From: JAWUWD01 sp034112085
GTDB taxonomy: Bacteria > Bacteroidota > Bacteroidia > Cytophagales > Cyclobacteriaceae
DNA: 14,887 nucleotides
Assembly (NCBI GenBank): GCA_034112085.1
Contig: JAWUWD010000121.1
Location: 1-14,887, forward strand
Reading direction: 5' to 3'
A program made the translations under genes and the position numbers. Each line of letters begins with the position of its first letter. Positions within the stretch are counted from its first letter, which is position 1. Below the pieces are notes generated by a model that saw nothing but the letters and a program-made list of their open reading frames with translations, was not told the origin of the DNA and searched no databases. Positions 5,423 to 12,691 of this stretch are shown here, piece by piece.

Positions 5423-6967
5423 ATGGAAAGAGAAGTAAGGGTAAGATTTGCACCAAGTCCGACAGGGGCTTTGCACATAGGAGGTGTTCGAACAGCGCTT
5501 TACAATTATCTATTTGCCAAGAAGAACAAAGGTAAGATGATCCTCAGAATAGAGGATACGGACCAAGCACGTTTTGTAGAGGGTGCTGAGGAATACATCA
5601 AAGAAGCCCTAAGTTGGGCTGGTATCGTGCCAGATGAGTCACCTGATGCAGGAGGGGAATATGGCCCATACCGGCAGTCAGAGCGACAGGGCATGTACAA
5701 AGACTATGCAAAACGATTGGTGGATGAAGGAAATGCTTACTATGCGTTCGACACTTCGGAAGAACTAACAGCGATGAGAGAACGTCTCAAAGCAGCTGGA
5801 GTGGCTACGCTCAATTATAATGCTATCTCTAGGACGCAGATGAAAAATTCATTGACACTTCCTGAGGACGAAGTGAAGTCTCGTTTGGCTTCTGGAGAAT
5901 CATATGTGATCAGGCTAAAGGTGCCTCGCAAAGAGGAGGTAAGACTCAATGATATGATTCGTGGATGGGTGATGGTTAACTCAGCAGCGATCGATGATAA
6001 AGTATTGATGAAGTCGGATGGTATGCCTACTTATCATTTAGCGAACGTAGTAGATGATCATTTGATGGAGATCACTCATGTGATAAGAGGAGAAGAATGG
6101 TTGCCATCAGCGCCACTACATGTATTGCTTTACAAGTATTTGGGCTGGGAAGACACTATGCCTCAGTTTGCACACTTGCCACTGCTCTTGAAGCCAGATG
6201 GTAATGGAAAATTGAGTAAGAGAGACGGGGATAAATTAGGATTCCCAGTATTCCCAATCGATGGAGAGTTCCCGGATAAAGGGGGTAATCTTGAAAAATT
6301 CAGTGGATATAGAGAGGCTGGCTATTTGCCAGATGCATTTACCAACTTCTTAACATTCTTGGGATGGAACCCTGGTACAGAACAAGAAATATTCTCTATG
6401 GAGGAATTGATAGAGGCTTTCACTGTGGAGCGTATTGGGAAGTCAGGTGCAAAATTTGACATTAATAAGGCTATTTGGTTTAATCAACAATACTTAAAAA
6501 GTAAACCTGAAGAAATACTAGCTGGATTCTTAAAAAATGAATTGAGTAAAAATGGGGTGTCTTGCGATGATGATAAAGCTGTAGTAATTGCTAATCTACT
6601 TAGAGAGCGTGTGACATTCCCAACTGATTTTTGGGAACAAGGGAAGTCTTTCTTTATAGCACCGATATCCTATGACGAGAAGACTACTAAGAAAAAATGG
6701 ACAGCAGAAGCTGTCATGATTCTCACAGATTATACAAAAGCTTTGGATAATGTTGCGGACTTAACGGCCGAAAGTGCCAAATCTACGTTAGAGAATGTAT
6801 TGGAGCAGCATGGTGTAGGACTTGGTCGAGTGATGCCGGCAGTGAGATTGTCGATAACTGGGGTAGGTGGAGGACCTGACTTGATGAGTATCATCGAAGT
6901 ATTGGGTAAAGATGAGGTAGTCAACAGGATCAATAGTGCAATCAACCAGCTGCCAGTAAAAGCATAA
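5423..6967 (+). CDS. gltX: Glutamate--tRNA ligase
   Basis: The 514-residue enzyme charges tRNA-Glu with glutamate using ATP in the cytosol. It is a class I synthetase. The first signature is PSPTGALHIGG, with HIGG at 18-21. The second is KLSKR at 263-267, which binds the adenylate. Between them lie the conserved RIEDTDQ (about residues 42-48) and HVIRGEEWLPS segments. The C-terminal half is the helical anticodon-binding domain. The length matches bacterial GltX. The start at 5423 places the ATG immediately before the conserved ERE(V)RVRFAPSPTG opening, and a good promoter lies at 5377-5384. A small lysine-rich gene follows 11 bases later and probably shares the transcript. No key residue is missing. 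Confidence 0.97.
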   Translation: MEREVRVRFAPSPTGALHIGGVRTALYNYLFAKKNKGKMILRIEDTDQARFVEGAEEYIKEALSWAGIVPDESPDAGGEYGPYRQSERQGMYKDYAKRLVDEGNAYYAFDTSEELTAMRERLKAAGVATLNYNAISRTQMKNSLTLPEDEVKSRLASGESYVIRLKVPRKEEVRLNDMIRGWVMVNSAAIDDKVLMKSDGMPTYHLANVVDDHLMEITHVIRGEEWLPSAPLHVLLYKYLGWEDTMPQFAHLPLLLKPDGNGKLSKRDGDKLGFPVFPIDGEFPDKGGNLEKFSGYREAGYLPDAFTNFLTFLGWNPGTEQEIFSMEELIEAFTVERIGKSGAKFDINKAIWFNQQYLKSKPEEILAGFLKNELSKNGVSCDDDKAVVIANLLRERVTFPTDFWEQGKSFFIAPISYDEKTTKKKWTAEAVMILTDYTKALDNVADLTAESAKSTLENVLEQHGVGLGRVMPAVRLSITGVGGGPDLMSIIEVLGKDEVVNRINSAINQLPVKA

Positions 6968-6978
6968 AGCTACTGGAT

Positions 6979-7167
6979 ATGACAAAAAAGAAAGAGGTAA
7001 AAAAGGATAAGCCAAAAGTAAACCCAAAACTGGAAGGCTTTGAAATGGAGATTGATAAATTTGGCGAGATCAAAACCTCCTTTGACATCGATAAGCTCAA
7101 CGAGTTTCTTGATGAAAATGTAGAGGACAAGAAGTTGATCAATCGAGAGGATAAGAAAGAGAAGTAA
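6979..7167 (+). CDS. Small lysine-rich conserved-looking protein downstream of gltX
   Basis: The 62-residue product begins with a strongly basic stretch (MTKKKEVKKDKPKVNPKLEG), then a mixed region (FEMEIDKFGEIKTSFDIDKLNEFLDENV) and a charged tail. The central part has an ordered look, with a short beta-like segment ahead of a helix (DIDKLNEFLDE). It lacks cysteines and membrane segments, so a cytosolic, possibly nucleic-acid-binding or ribosome-associated role is conceivable but not shown. It lies 11 bases after gltX and just before the terminator at 7188-7228, so it is co-transcribed. That position argues for a real gene. Similar short proteins are known to me from other Bacteroidota, but I cannot name a family. 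Confidence 0.65.
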   Translation: MTKKKEVKKDKPKVNPKLEGFEMEIDKFGEIKTSFDIDKLNEFLDENVEDKKLINREDKKEK

Positions 7168-7187
7168 GCGATTCTCATAAATATTAT

Positions 7188-7228
7188 AAGCAGGTCAGTT
7201 TAATTTTTTGGACTGACCTGCTTTTTTT
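7188..7228 (+). terminator. Rho-independent terminator of the gltX operon
   Basis: A perfect 12-bp stem (AAGCAGGTCAGT at 7188-7199 with 7212-7223) encloses a 12-nt T-rich loop and runs into seven Ts (7222-7228). It lies 20 bases after the small lysine-rich gene. Confidence 0.9.
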
Positions 7229-7287
7229 ATGCTGACGATCTACTCCTAGGATACAAGCTAAAGCATTAGACATTAGTGAAATGTCAT

Positions 7288-7325
7288 GTAAAAAAGAAAG
7301 CCCAGAACATGTTCTGGGCTTTCTT
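7288..7325 (-). terminator. Terminator of nrdB-nrdA built on a 32-nt perfect palindrome
   Basis: Positions 7294-7325 read the same on both strands (16-bp arms, no loop beyond the central bases). On the minus strand the stem is followed by a run of Ts (complement of A7290-A7295), as expected for termination of nrdA, which stops at 7349. On the plus strand the T run is short, so it is mainly a minus-strand terminator. Confidence 0.85.
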
Positions 7326-7348
7326 CATTATGGATATAATTTATTAGA

Positions 7349-9697
7349 TCAACTACCGCATCCTATACACTCGAAGTCAGAATTAGATTCTCCAACAATG
7401 TCGTTTGTAGGGACTAAATCTTCTTGATTTTCTTTCGTGACAGTAAACTTGATCGCTTGTGTAGCTGCTTTTGATCTCAAGTAGTACATTCCAGTCTTAA
7501 GACCTTTCTTCCAAGCGTAGAAGTGCATAGAAGTCATCTTGCCAAAGTTAGGGTCTTGAATATGGATGTTCATACTCTGTGATTGACAGATATATGCTCC
7601 TCTATCAGCAGCCATATCGATGATGGTTTTCTGAGAGATTTCCCATACAGTTTTGTATAGATCTTTGATGTTCTGAGGGATCTCAGGAATATTTTGAACA
7701 GACCCATTGGCTTCGATCAATCTGTTTTTCATAGAGTCATTCCAGATGCCTAATTTGATCAAATCTCTCATCAAGTGCTTGTTCACAATAATGAACTCAC
7801 CTGACAATGTTCTTCTAGTATAGATGTTAGAAGTATAAGGCTCAAAACATTCGTTGTTACCCAAGATTTGAGAAGTAGATGCTGTTGGCATTGGAGCCAA
7901 TAGTAACGAGTTTCTCACACCATGTTTTTTCACTTCTTGTTTCAAAGTGTTCCAATCCCATCTGTTTGATGAAGGTGTTACTCCCCACATGTCAAACTGG
8001 AAAATCCCCTTAGATACTGGAGATCCTTTGAAGGTCTCGTAAGCACCATCTTTTGTTGCTAAATCTTTAGAAGCAGTCATTGAAGCAAAGTAGATTGTTT
8101 CATGAATGTCTGTGTTCAACCCTTTTGCTTCGTCTGATTCAAAAGGCATCTTCAACCTCATGAATACATCTGCTAATCCTTGTACACCAATTCCGATAGG
8201 ACGATGCTTAAAGTTAGAATATTCAGCTTCTTTCACTGGATAGTAATTGACATCAATTACTTTATTCAAGTTCAGTGTGATGACATAAGTAACATCATAA
8301 AGCTTTTGATGATCGAACTTACCATCTTCGCCTATAAACATTGGAAGAGCAATAGAAGCTAAGTTACAAACAGCCACTTCTTCTGGTGAAGTATACTGTA
8401 TGATCTCAGTACACAAGTTACTTGACTTGATTGTACCTAAGTTTTTCTGATTAGACTTCTTGTTAGCTGCGTCTTTGTACAAGATGTAAGGAGTTCCAGT
8501 CTCTATTTGAGCTTCCAAGATTTCAAACCACAATTCTTGTGCTTTTATAGTCTTTCTAGCTTTTCCTTCGCGCTCGTACTTTTCATATAATTTCTCGAAG
8601 TCATCTCCATACACCTCAGCAAGTCCTGGACATTCATGTGGACAGAATAGTGACCACTCTTCGTTGGCTTCTACTCTTTTCATGAATAGATCAGATATCC
8701 AAAGTGCGTAGAATAAATCCCTAGCTCTTAGCTCTTCTTTTCCATGATTCTTCTTCATGTCTAAGAAGGCAGAGATGTCAGCATGCCATGGCTCTAAGTA
8801 GATCGCAAAACTTCCTTTACGTTTTCCACCACCTTGATCTACATATCTAGCAGTCATATCGAAGTTTCTCAACATCGGTACAATACCATTTGAGATACCG
8901 CCTGTTCCTTTTATATATGAACCTGTAGCTCTTACATTATGGATACTTAACCCAATACCACCGGCAGATTGAGAGATTTTTGCTGTTTGCTTAAGTGTGT
9001 CATATATTCCATCGATACTATCATCCTTCATTGTCAATAAGAAACATGAAGACAATTGTGGTTTAGGTGTTCCTGCATTGAATAATGTAGGTGTAGCATG
9101 TGTAAACCATTTTTCAGATAGCAACTTGTAAGTCTCTAATGCAGCTGTGATATCTTCGCCATGAATACCCACTGCTACTCTCATCAACATGTGTTGAGGA
9201 CGCTCAGCTATTTGACCATCTACCTTCATCAGGTATGATCTTTCTAATGTCTTAAACCCAAAGTAATCATAGCCAAAGTCTCTATCATAGATGATAGAAG
9301 AATCCAGTAGAGCTGCATTCTTCTTTACCACACCATATGTTTCTTTTGATAGCAAAGGAGCATTTTCACCCGTTTTAGGATCTATATAAGTGTAGAGTCT
9401 CTTCATCGTATTAGAGAAAGACTTACTAGTTACTTTATGTAGGTTAGAGATGGCTATTCTTGCAGCAAGCTTAGCATACTCTGGATGTTTTGTTGTGAGA
9501 GAAGCAGCAGTCTCTGCGGCTAGATTGTCTAGCTCTACAGTGCTTACTCCATCATAAAGACCATTGATCACCTTTTTGGCAATATCAACTGGGCTGATAA
9601 ATTTTGGATCAAGACCATAACAAAGCTTCTCTATACGAGAAGTGATTTTGTCAAATTTGACAGACTCTCTTCTGCCATCTCTTTTAATTACTAACAT
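7349..9697 (-). CDS. nrdA: Ribonucleoside-diphosphate reductase, class Ia large subunit
   Basis: This 782-residue subunit reduces ribonucleoside diphosphates to deoxyribonucleotides, using a radical supplied by NrdB. An ATP-cone regulatory domain occupies about residues 1-92. Active-site residues are C218 (LSSCFL), N427, C429 and E431 in SSNLCTEI, and C444 in AVCNLAS. The radical-transfer tyrosines are Y738-Y739 in GMYYLRS. The C-terminal FECIGCGS supplies the shuttle cysteines C777 and C780, which are reduced by thioredoxin. The spacing of these residues matches the eukaryotic-type R1 (yeast has C218, C428 and C443) rather than Escherichia coli NrdA. It follows nrdB by 47 bases on the same strand and is closed by the terminator at 7288-7325. 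Length is normal and no inteins or breaks are seen. Confidence 0.97.
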   Translation of the reverse strand: MLVIKRDGRRESVKFDKITSRIEKLCYGLDPKFISPVDIAKKVINGLYDGVSTVELDNLAAETAASLTTKHPEYAKLAARIAISNLHKVTSKSFSNTMKRLYTYIDPKTGENAPLLSKETYGVVKKNAALLDSSIIYDRDFGYDYFGFKTLERSYLMKVDGQIAERPQHMLMRVAVGIHGEDITAALETYKLLSEKWFTHATPTLFNAGTPKPQLSSCFLLTMKDDSIDGIYDTLKQTAKISQSAGGIGLSIHNVRATGSYIKGTGGISNGIVPMLRNFDMTARYVDQGGGKRKGSFAIYLEPWHADISAFLDMKKNHGKEELRARDLFYALWISDLFMKRVEANEEWSLFCPHECPGLAEVYGDDFEKLYEKYEREGKARKTIKAQELWFEILEAQIETGTPYILYKDAANKKSNQKNLGTIKSSNLCTEIIQYTSPEEVAVCNLASIALPMFIGEDGKFDHQKLYDVTYVITLNLNKVIDVNYYPVKEAEYSNFKHRPIGIGVQGLADVFMRLKMPFESDEAKGLNTDIHETIYFASMTASKDLATKDGAYETFKGSPVSKGIFQFDMWGVTPSSNRWDWNTLKQEVKKHGVRNSLLLAPMPTASTSQILGNNECFEPYTSNIYTRRTLSGEFIIVNKHLMRDLIKLGIWNDSMKNRLIEANGSVQNIPEIPQNIKDLYKTVWEISQKTIIDMAADRGAYICQSQSMNIHIQDPNFGKMTSMHFYAWKKGLKTGMYYLRSKAATQAIKFTVTKENQEDLVPTNDIVGESNSDFECIGCGS

Positions 9698-9744
9698 TGA
9701 TTTTGGTTAATGGGGTTTTCTACTTACTAAGTTTAAAAAATGTT

Positions 9745-10734
9745 CTAAAAGTCCTCGTCTAGTGAAAACTTATGCGAATCTCCATCATTGTTAAGGAGAC
9801 CTGCTTTTTGATAATCACCGACACGCTTTTCGAAAAAATTGGTCTTCCCTTGTAAGGAGATCATCTCCATAAAGTCAAAAGGATTACCCGCGTTAAAAAT
9901 CTTCCTGCCAATAAGTTCATATAATAATCTGTCAGCAACAAACTCGATGTATTGGCACATCAACTCTGCATTCATGCCGATCAAACTCACAGGAAGTGAA
10001 TCTGTTACAAATTCTTTCTCTATCGATACGGCATCTTGGATCATACCAACGATCACTTCGTCATCTAGCTTATTCTCGACATGGTTATTATATAAGAGAC
10101 AAGCAAAATCACAATGTAGCCCTTCGTCTCTAGAGATAAGCTCATTCGAGAAGGTAAGCCCTGGCATCAATCCACGTTTTTTCAACCAGAAAATAGAACA
10201 GAAAGATCCAGAGAAGAAAATACCTTCCACTGCTGCAAAAGCAATCAATCTTTCTTGAAAATTCCCTTCATCAATCCAGCGTAGTGCCCAATCAGCTTTT
10301 CTTTTCACACTTTCCATGGTATCAATAGCATTGAAAAGCTTATCTTTCTCTACTGCATTTTTGATATAGGTATCAATTAGTAAAGAGTAAGTTTCTGAGT
10401 GAATGTTCTCAATCGCTATTTGAAAACCGTAGAAGAACTTAGCCTCTGTGTATTGAACCTCTGACACAAAGTGTTCTGCAAGGTTCTCGTTAACAATCCC
10501 ATCACTAGCAGCAAAGAATGCCAAAACATGAGAAATAAAATGGCGTTCTCCATCTGTCAAACTTTCCCAGTCTTTTAGATCTTGTGCTAGATCGATTTCT
10601 TCTGCAGTCCAAAAACTAGCTTCAGCCTTCTTATAAAACTCCCATATATCATCATGTTTGATTGGGAATAAAACAAATCGGCTATTGTTAGCCTCTAGTA
10701 TTGGTTCGTGAACAGCAGGGGTGTTTGTACTCAT
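9745..10734 (-). CDS. nrdB: Ribonucleoside-diphosphate reductase, class Ia small subunit
   Basis: The 329-residue subunit houses the di-iron centre and the stable tyrosyl radical that starts catalysis in NrdA. The iron ligands are D78, E109 and H112 (IENIHSETY), then E170, E204 and H207 (SRDEGLH). The radical tyrosine is Y116, four residues after H112. W42 (SFWTAEE) is placed like the surface tryptophan on the radical path. The C-terminal FSLDEDF is the peptide that docks into NrdA. All key residues of a Y-radical di-iron NrdB are present, so it is not a metal-variant form. It is transcribed first, ahead of nrdA. A candidate promoter at 10863-10893 gives a leader of about 120 bases, and the region beyond it holds DnaA-box-like sites. 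Confidence 0.97.
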   Translation of the reverse strand: MSTNTPAVHEPILEANNSRFVLFPIKHDDIWEFYKKAEASFWTAEEIDLAQDLKDWESLTDGERHFISHVLAFFAASDGIVNENLAEHFVSEVQYTEAKFFYGFQIAIENIHSETYSLLIDTYIKNAVEKDKLFNAIDTMESVKRKADWALRWIDEGNFQERLIAFAAVEGIFFSGSFCSIFWLKKRGLMPGLTFSNELISRDEGLHCDFACLLYNNHVENKLDDEVIVGMIQDAVSIEKEFVTDSLPVSLIGMNAELMCQYIEFVADRLLYELIGRKIFNAGNPFDFMEMISLQGKTNFFEKRVGDYQKAGLLNNDGDSHKFSLDEDF

Positions 10735-10862
10735 TGTTAATTGATCGTTCTGTTGTAGTTAGCTTAATCTGTAGACACTTTATGCAATAATCACTTCAAC
10801 AGTAGTAAATGTTACAAGTTGATTTGAGGTGATAATTAGCATTCTTCTGCGTCTTCCGACTG

Positions 10863-10893
10863 CAAATATTACGAATGAAAATTGGAAATCAAA
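10863..10893 (-). promoter_or_regulatory. Candidate nrdB promoter
   Basis: On the minus strand, TTTG (10893-10890) is followed 18 bases later by TAATATTTG (10871-10863). This resembles the Bacteroidota TTTG / TAnnTTTG pair, but with three rather than two bases between TA and TTTG. It lies about 130 bases before the nrdB ATG. Confidence 0.4.
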
Positions 10894-10918
10894 GTGCATT
10901 AATCGCCCGAATTATCAA

Positions 10919-10958
10919 TGTTAATTTAGTGTTAACATATTGTTAATTAGATAGTTAA
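10919..10958. repeat. Phased TGTTAA repeats upstream of nrdB
   Basis: TGTTAA occurs at 10919, 10930 and 10941, exactly 11 bases apart, and a fourth GTTAA follows at 10954. The stretch is almost wholly A and T. The one-turn spacing places the motif on one helical face, as for cooperative protein binding. It lies about 50-90 bases upstream of the candidate nrdB promoter. Confidence 0.55.
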
Positions 10959-11026
10959 GTTGTTTTTGAAAAAATCAACTTAGCCTCTAGAAGCGAGAAT
11001 AAGGGGTTACGATTTTTGATAAAAAG

Positions 11027-11069
11027 TTTTCCACAGCGGCAAGCATAATCCACACTACTTTGTGCATAA
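11027..11069. promoter_or_regulatory. Cluster of three DnaA-box-like 9-mers
   Basis: TTTTCCACA (11027-11035, plus) and TTATGCACA (11069-11061, minus) both fit TTWTNCACA. TAATCCACA (11046-11054, plus) differs from TTATCCACA at one base. All three lie in 43 bases between two minus-strand genes. DnaA boxes upstream of nrdAB are known in Escherichia coli, and such clusters also occur at origins. Which applies here is inference. Confidence 0.5.
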
Positions 11070-11091
11070 ATAATACATCAATAATACTTGT

Positions 11092-11598
11092 TTATTTGTT
11101 ATAGAGGAGTCTCTCTTTCAGTTCTTCTGACATATACTCTATCTCTGGCTCGTATTGATTCAAGAAGTAACTTACTGGACCATAGTAAGATGCTCCCGTT
11201 ACAGGATCTTTGAATTTCTCGTAAGCATTAGACTTCAATCGATTGGAAAGTGCAGCAGAAACAGAGCTTCTTACCTTGCTTTTAGTGAGCTCAGGTTCTT
11301 TGTCTACAATGAAGTCTACTACCTCTGAGGTGGTAATCAATTTACGTCTAAACTCTTGATAATAAGTGATTTTCTTAGTCCAGGGCCATTGAGAGTTGTA
11401 TTCATTGGTTTTCCAGTTAGGAGATTGTCCCTCTACAGTGTCGCCAAATAGTGGGACATTTGTCAGTGCATTGATATGTCCTTCGATTTCACTGATCTCT
11501 TGTTTGAATTGACGAATTTTATCCAGTAATCCTTGCTTTTTTTGCTCTAAGGCCTTGACATATAAGTCTGCGTATTTTTCTGGGATGTTGACTTTCAT
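11092..11598 (-). CDS. Unrecognised protein with N-terminal coiled coil and possible winged-helix part
   Basis: From the ATG at 11598 this encodes 168 residues. A TTG at 11613 would add five, but ATG is preferred. Residues about 8-47 (ADLYVKALEQKKQGLLDKIR onward) are charged and helical and fit a coiled coil. A tryptophan-rich middle (SPNWKTNEYNSQWPWTKKITYY) follows. The C-terminal part (TTSEVVDFIVDKEPELTKSK, then RSSVSAALSNRLKSN and a YYGP turn) has the helix-helix-turn-beta look of a winged-helix DNA-binding fold, close in pattern to HARE-HTH-like domains. That similarity is an impression, not a search result. No enzymatic motif is seen. It lies between rplU (divergent) and nrdB (same strand, 357 bases downstream), so it may be transcribed alone. 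A transcriptional or nucleoid role is possible but unproven. Confidence 0.7.
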   Translation of the reverse strand: MKVNIPEKYADLYVKALEQKKQGLLDKIRQFKQEISEIEGHINALTNVPLFGDTVEGQSPNWKTNEYNSQWPWTKKITYYQEFRRKLITTSEVVDFIVDKEPELTKSKVRSSVSAALSNRLKSNAYEKFKDPVTGASYYGPVSYFLNQYEPEIEYMSEELKERLLYNK

Positions 11599-11904
11599 AG
11601 CTTCAAAAGCCAATTACGTAATAAATTCATGAATATACAAGCTAATGAAGCGTGTTAAGCAAGCATTTCAAGCAGATAAATGCTTCAATATGTCATTTAT
11701 ATTAGTTATTAGTGTTACTGTGCTTGGAAAATACTAGAATGCAAGCAGTGTGGCTACTGCTTAGATGTATGTTTACAACAATAGTAGTTGATGACTTTTG
11801 AGTGTAAATACATATTCATCAAGTTGTGTTTGATATTTATCCATAAAGAGTTACATTTGCAGTTCGATTTTTTTAAAGCGAAATAATATTAAATAATTTA
11901 TCAC
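11599..11904. other. Intergenic region between divergent genes, dense in AAGCA/TGCTT
   Basis: No gene is seen. The rplU promoter lies at its right end. The pentamer AAGCA or its complement occurs seven times between 11657 and 11762. Two hairpins are built from it: AAGCATTT/AAATGCTT (11661-11668 with 11678-11685, extendable by TGAAGC/GCTTCA at 11646-11651 and 11682-11687) and AAGCAGT/ACTGCTT (11743-11749 with 11756-11762). They could be regulator sites or leader structures. Confidence 0.5.
11829..11859 (+). promoter_or_regulatory. rplU-rpmA promoter
   Basis: TTTG (11829-11832) and TACATTTG (11852-11859) are separated by 19 bases, matching both elements of the Bacteroidota consensus. The start point would fall near 11866, giving a leader of about 40 bases before the rplU ATG. 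Confidence 0.75.
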
Positions 11905-12216
11905 ATGTACGCAATAGTAGACATATTCGGAAAGCAGTTCAAAGTAACGCAAGACCAATTCGTTTACGCTCCATTGATGGAGGGTGAAGAAGGCGCTTCC
12001 GTAGAGTTCGACAAAGTGTTGTTGTTAGACAATGACGGCAAAGTCGAAGTAGGCGCACCCTTAATAAAGGGCGCAAAAGTTTCAGGAAAAATTCTTGGAC
12101 ATGTAAAAGGTGACAAAGTAATTGTCTTCAAGAAGAAGAGAAGAAAAGGTTACAAAGTGAAAAACGGTCACAGACAGGATTTTACTAAAGTATTAATTGA
12201 GGGAATCTCTAAATAA
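11905..12216 (+). CDS. rplU: 50S ribosomal protein L21
   Basis: The 103-residue protein matches bacterial L21 in length. It opens with MYAIVDIFGKQFKV, the family start (YAIIxxGGKQYKV type). The C-terminal part contains the basic KVIVFKKKRRKGYKVKNGHRQDF segment, the rRNA-binding signature of L21 (broken here only by reading: 119-152 nt groups at 12118-12185). It binds 23S rRNA in the large subunit. It is followed after 9 bases by rpmA, the usual bacterial pairing, and has a strong promoter at 11829-11859. One mild deviation is DIFGKQ in place of the usual ETGGKQ near the N-terminus. Confidence 0.97.
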   Translation: MYAIVDIFGKQFKVTQDQFVYAPLMEGEEGASVEFDKVLLLDNDGKVEVGAPLIKGAKVSGKILGHVKGDKVIVFKKKRRKGYKVKNGHRQDFTKVLIEGISK

Positions 12217-12225
12217 TAAAATACC

Positions 12226-12486
12226 ATGGCGCATAAGAAAGGAGCAGGTAGTTCTAATAACGGTAGACAATCGGAAAGTAAACGATTAGGTGTTAAAATA
12301 TTCGGTGGCCAAGGTGCTATCGCTGGTAACATCATAGTAAGACAAAGAGGAACAAAACATCATCCAGGAGTAAATGTTGGGATCGGTAAAGATCACACAC
12401 TTTTTGCTTTGAAAACAGGTATTGTTGAGTTCAAAAGAGGAGCTAAAGACAGATCATACGTTTATATAAACGAGATCGAAGCTTAA
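12226..12486 (+). CDS. rpmA: 50S ribosomal protein L27
   Basis: The 86-residue protein matches L27 in length. It begins MAHKKGAGSSNNGRQSESKR, the family start whose flexible tail reaches toward the peptidyl-transferase centre. GNIIVRQRGTKHHPG (about 54-38 from the end) is the other signature. The mature start at AHKKG has no cleavable leader of the Firmicutes type. It lies 9 bases after rplU and is followed by two terminators, so rplU-rpmA form a closed two-gene unit. Confidence 0.97.
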   Translation: MAHKKGAGSSNNGRQSESKRLGVKIFGGQGAIAGNIIVRQRGTKHHPGVNVGIGKDHTLFALKTGIVEFKRGAKDRSYVYINEIEA

Positions 12487-12508
12487 TTATTTCTTTATAA
12501 AAAGACTG

Positions 12509-12542
12509 AAAGCCCGAATCATTTGATTCGGGCTTTTTTTTT
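12509..12542 (+). terminator. First terminator after rpmA
   Basis: A perfect 13-bp inverted repeat (12509-12521 with 12524-12536; the innermost pairs must open to form the loop) carries a GCCCGAAT core and runs into nine Ts (12534-12542). It begins 22 bases after the rpmA stop. Confidence 0.92.
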
Positions 12543-12602
12543 ATAAATTATGGCAGCCTTAGTTCGATTCTAATTGTTATGTCATTCCACAATATCCGAA
12601 TG

Positions 12603-12632
12603 AAAGCTCTAACGTAAATGTTAGGGCTTTTT
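12603..12632 (+). terminator. Second, tandem terminator after rpmA
   Basis: AAAGCTCTAAC (12603-12613) pairs with GTTAGGGCTTT (12620-12630) with one T-G wobble around a 6-nt loop, and ends in five Ts. It lies 60 bases ahead of dsbD and would catch read-through from the ribosomal protein operon. Confidence 0.7.
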
Positions 12633-12691
12633 CTGAACGAAAATCTTAGTAAAAATGTATGTTAGCCAGATTATAAAATATTGAGATTTTC

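Noticed and set aside
9839..10258. Plus-strand open frame of 139 codons
   Set aside because: It is antisense to nrdB, whose catalytic residues are all intact, and has no recognisable domain.
11837..11845. TTATCCATA as a further DnaA box near rplU
   Set aside because: It is a single isolated site with a mismatch in the conserved CACA end, and it overlaps the spacer of a good promoter.
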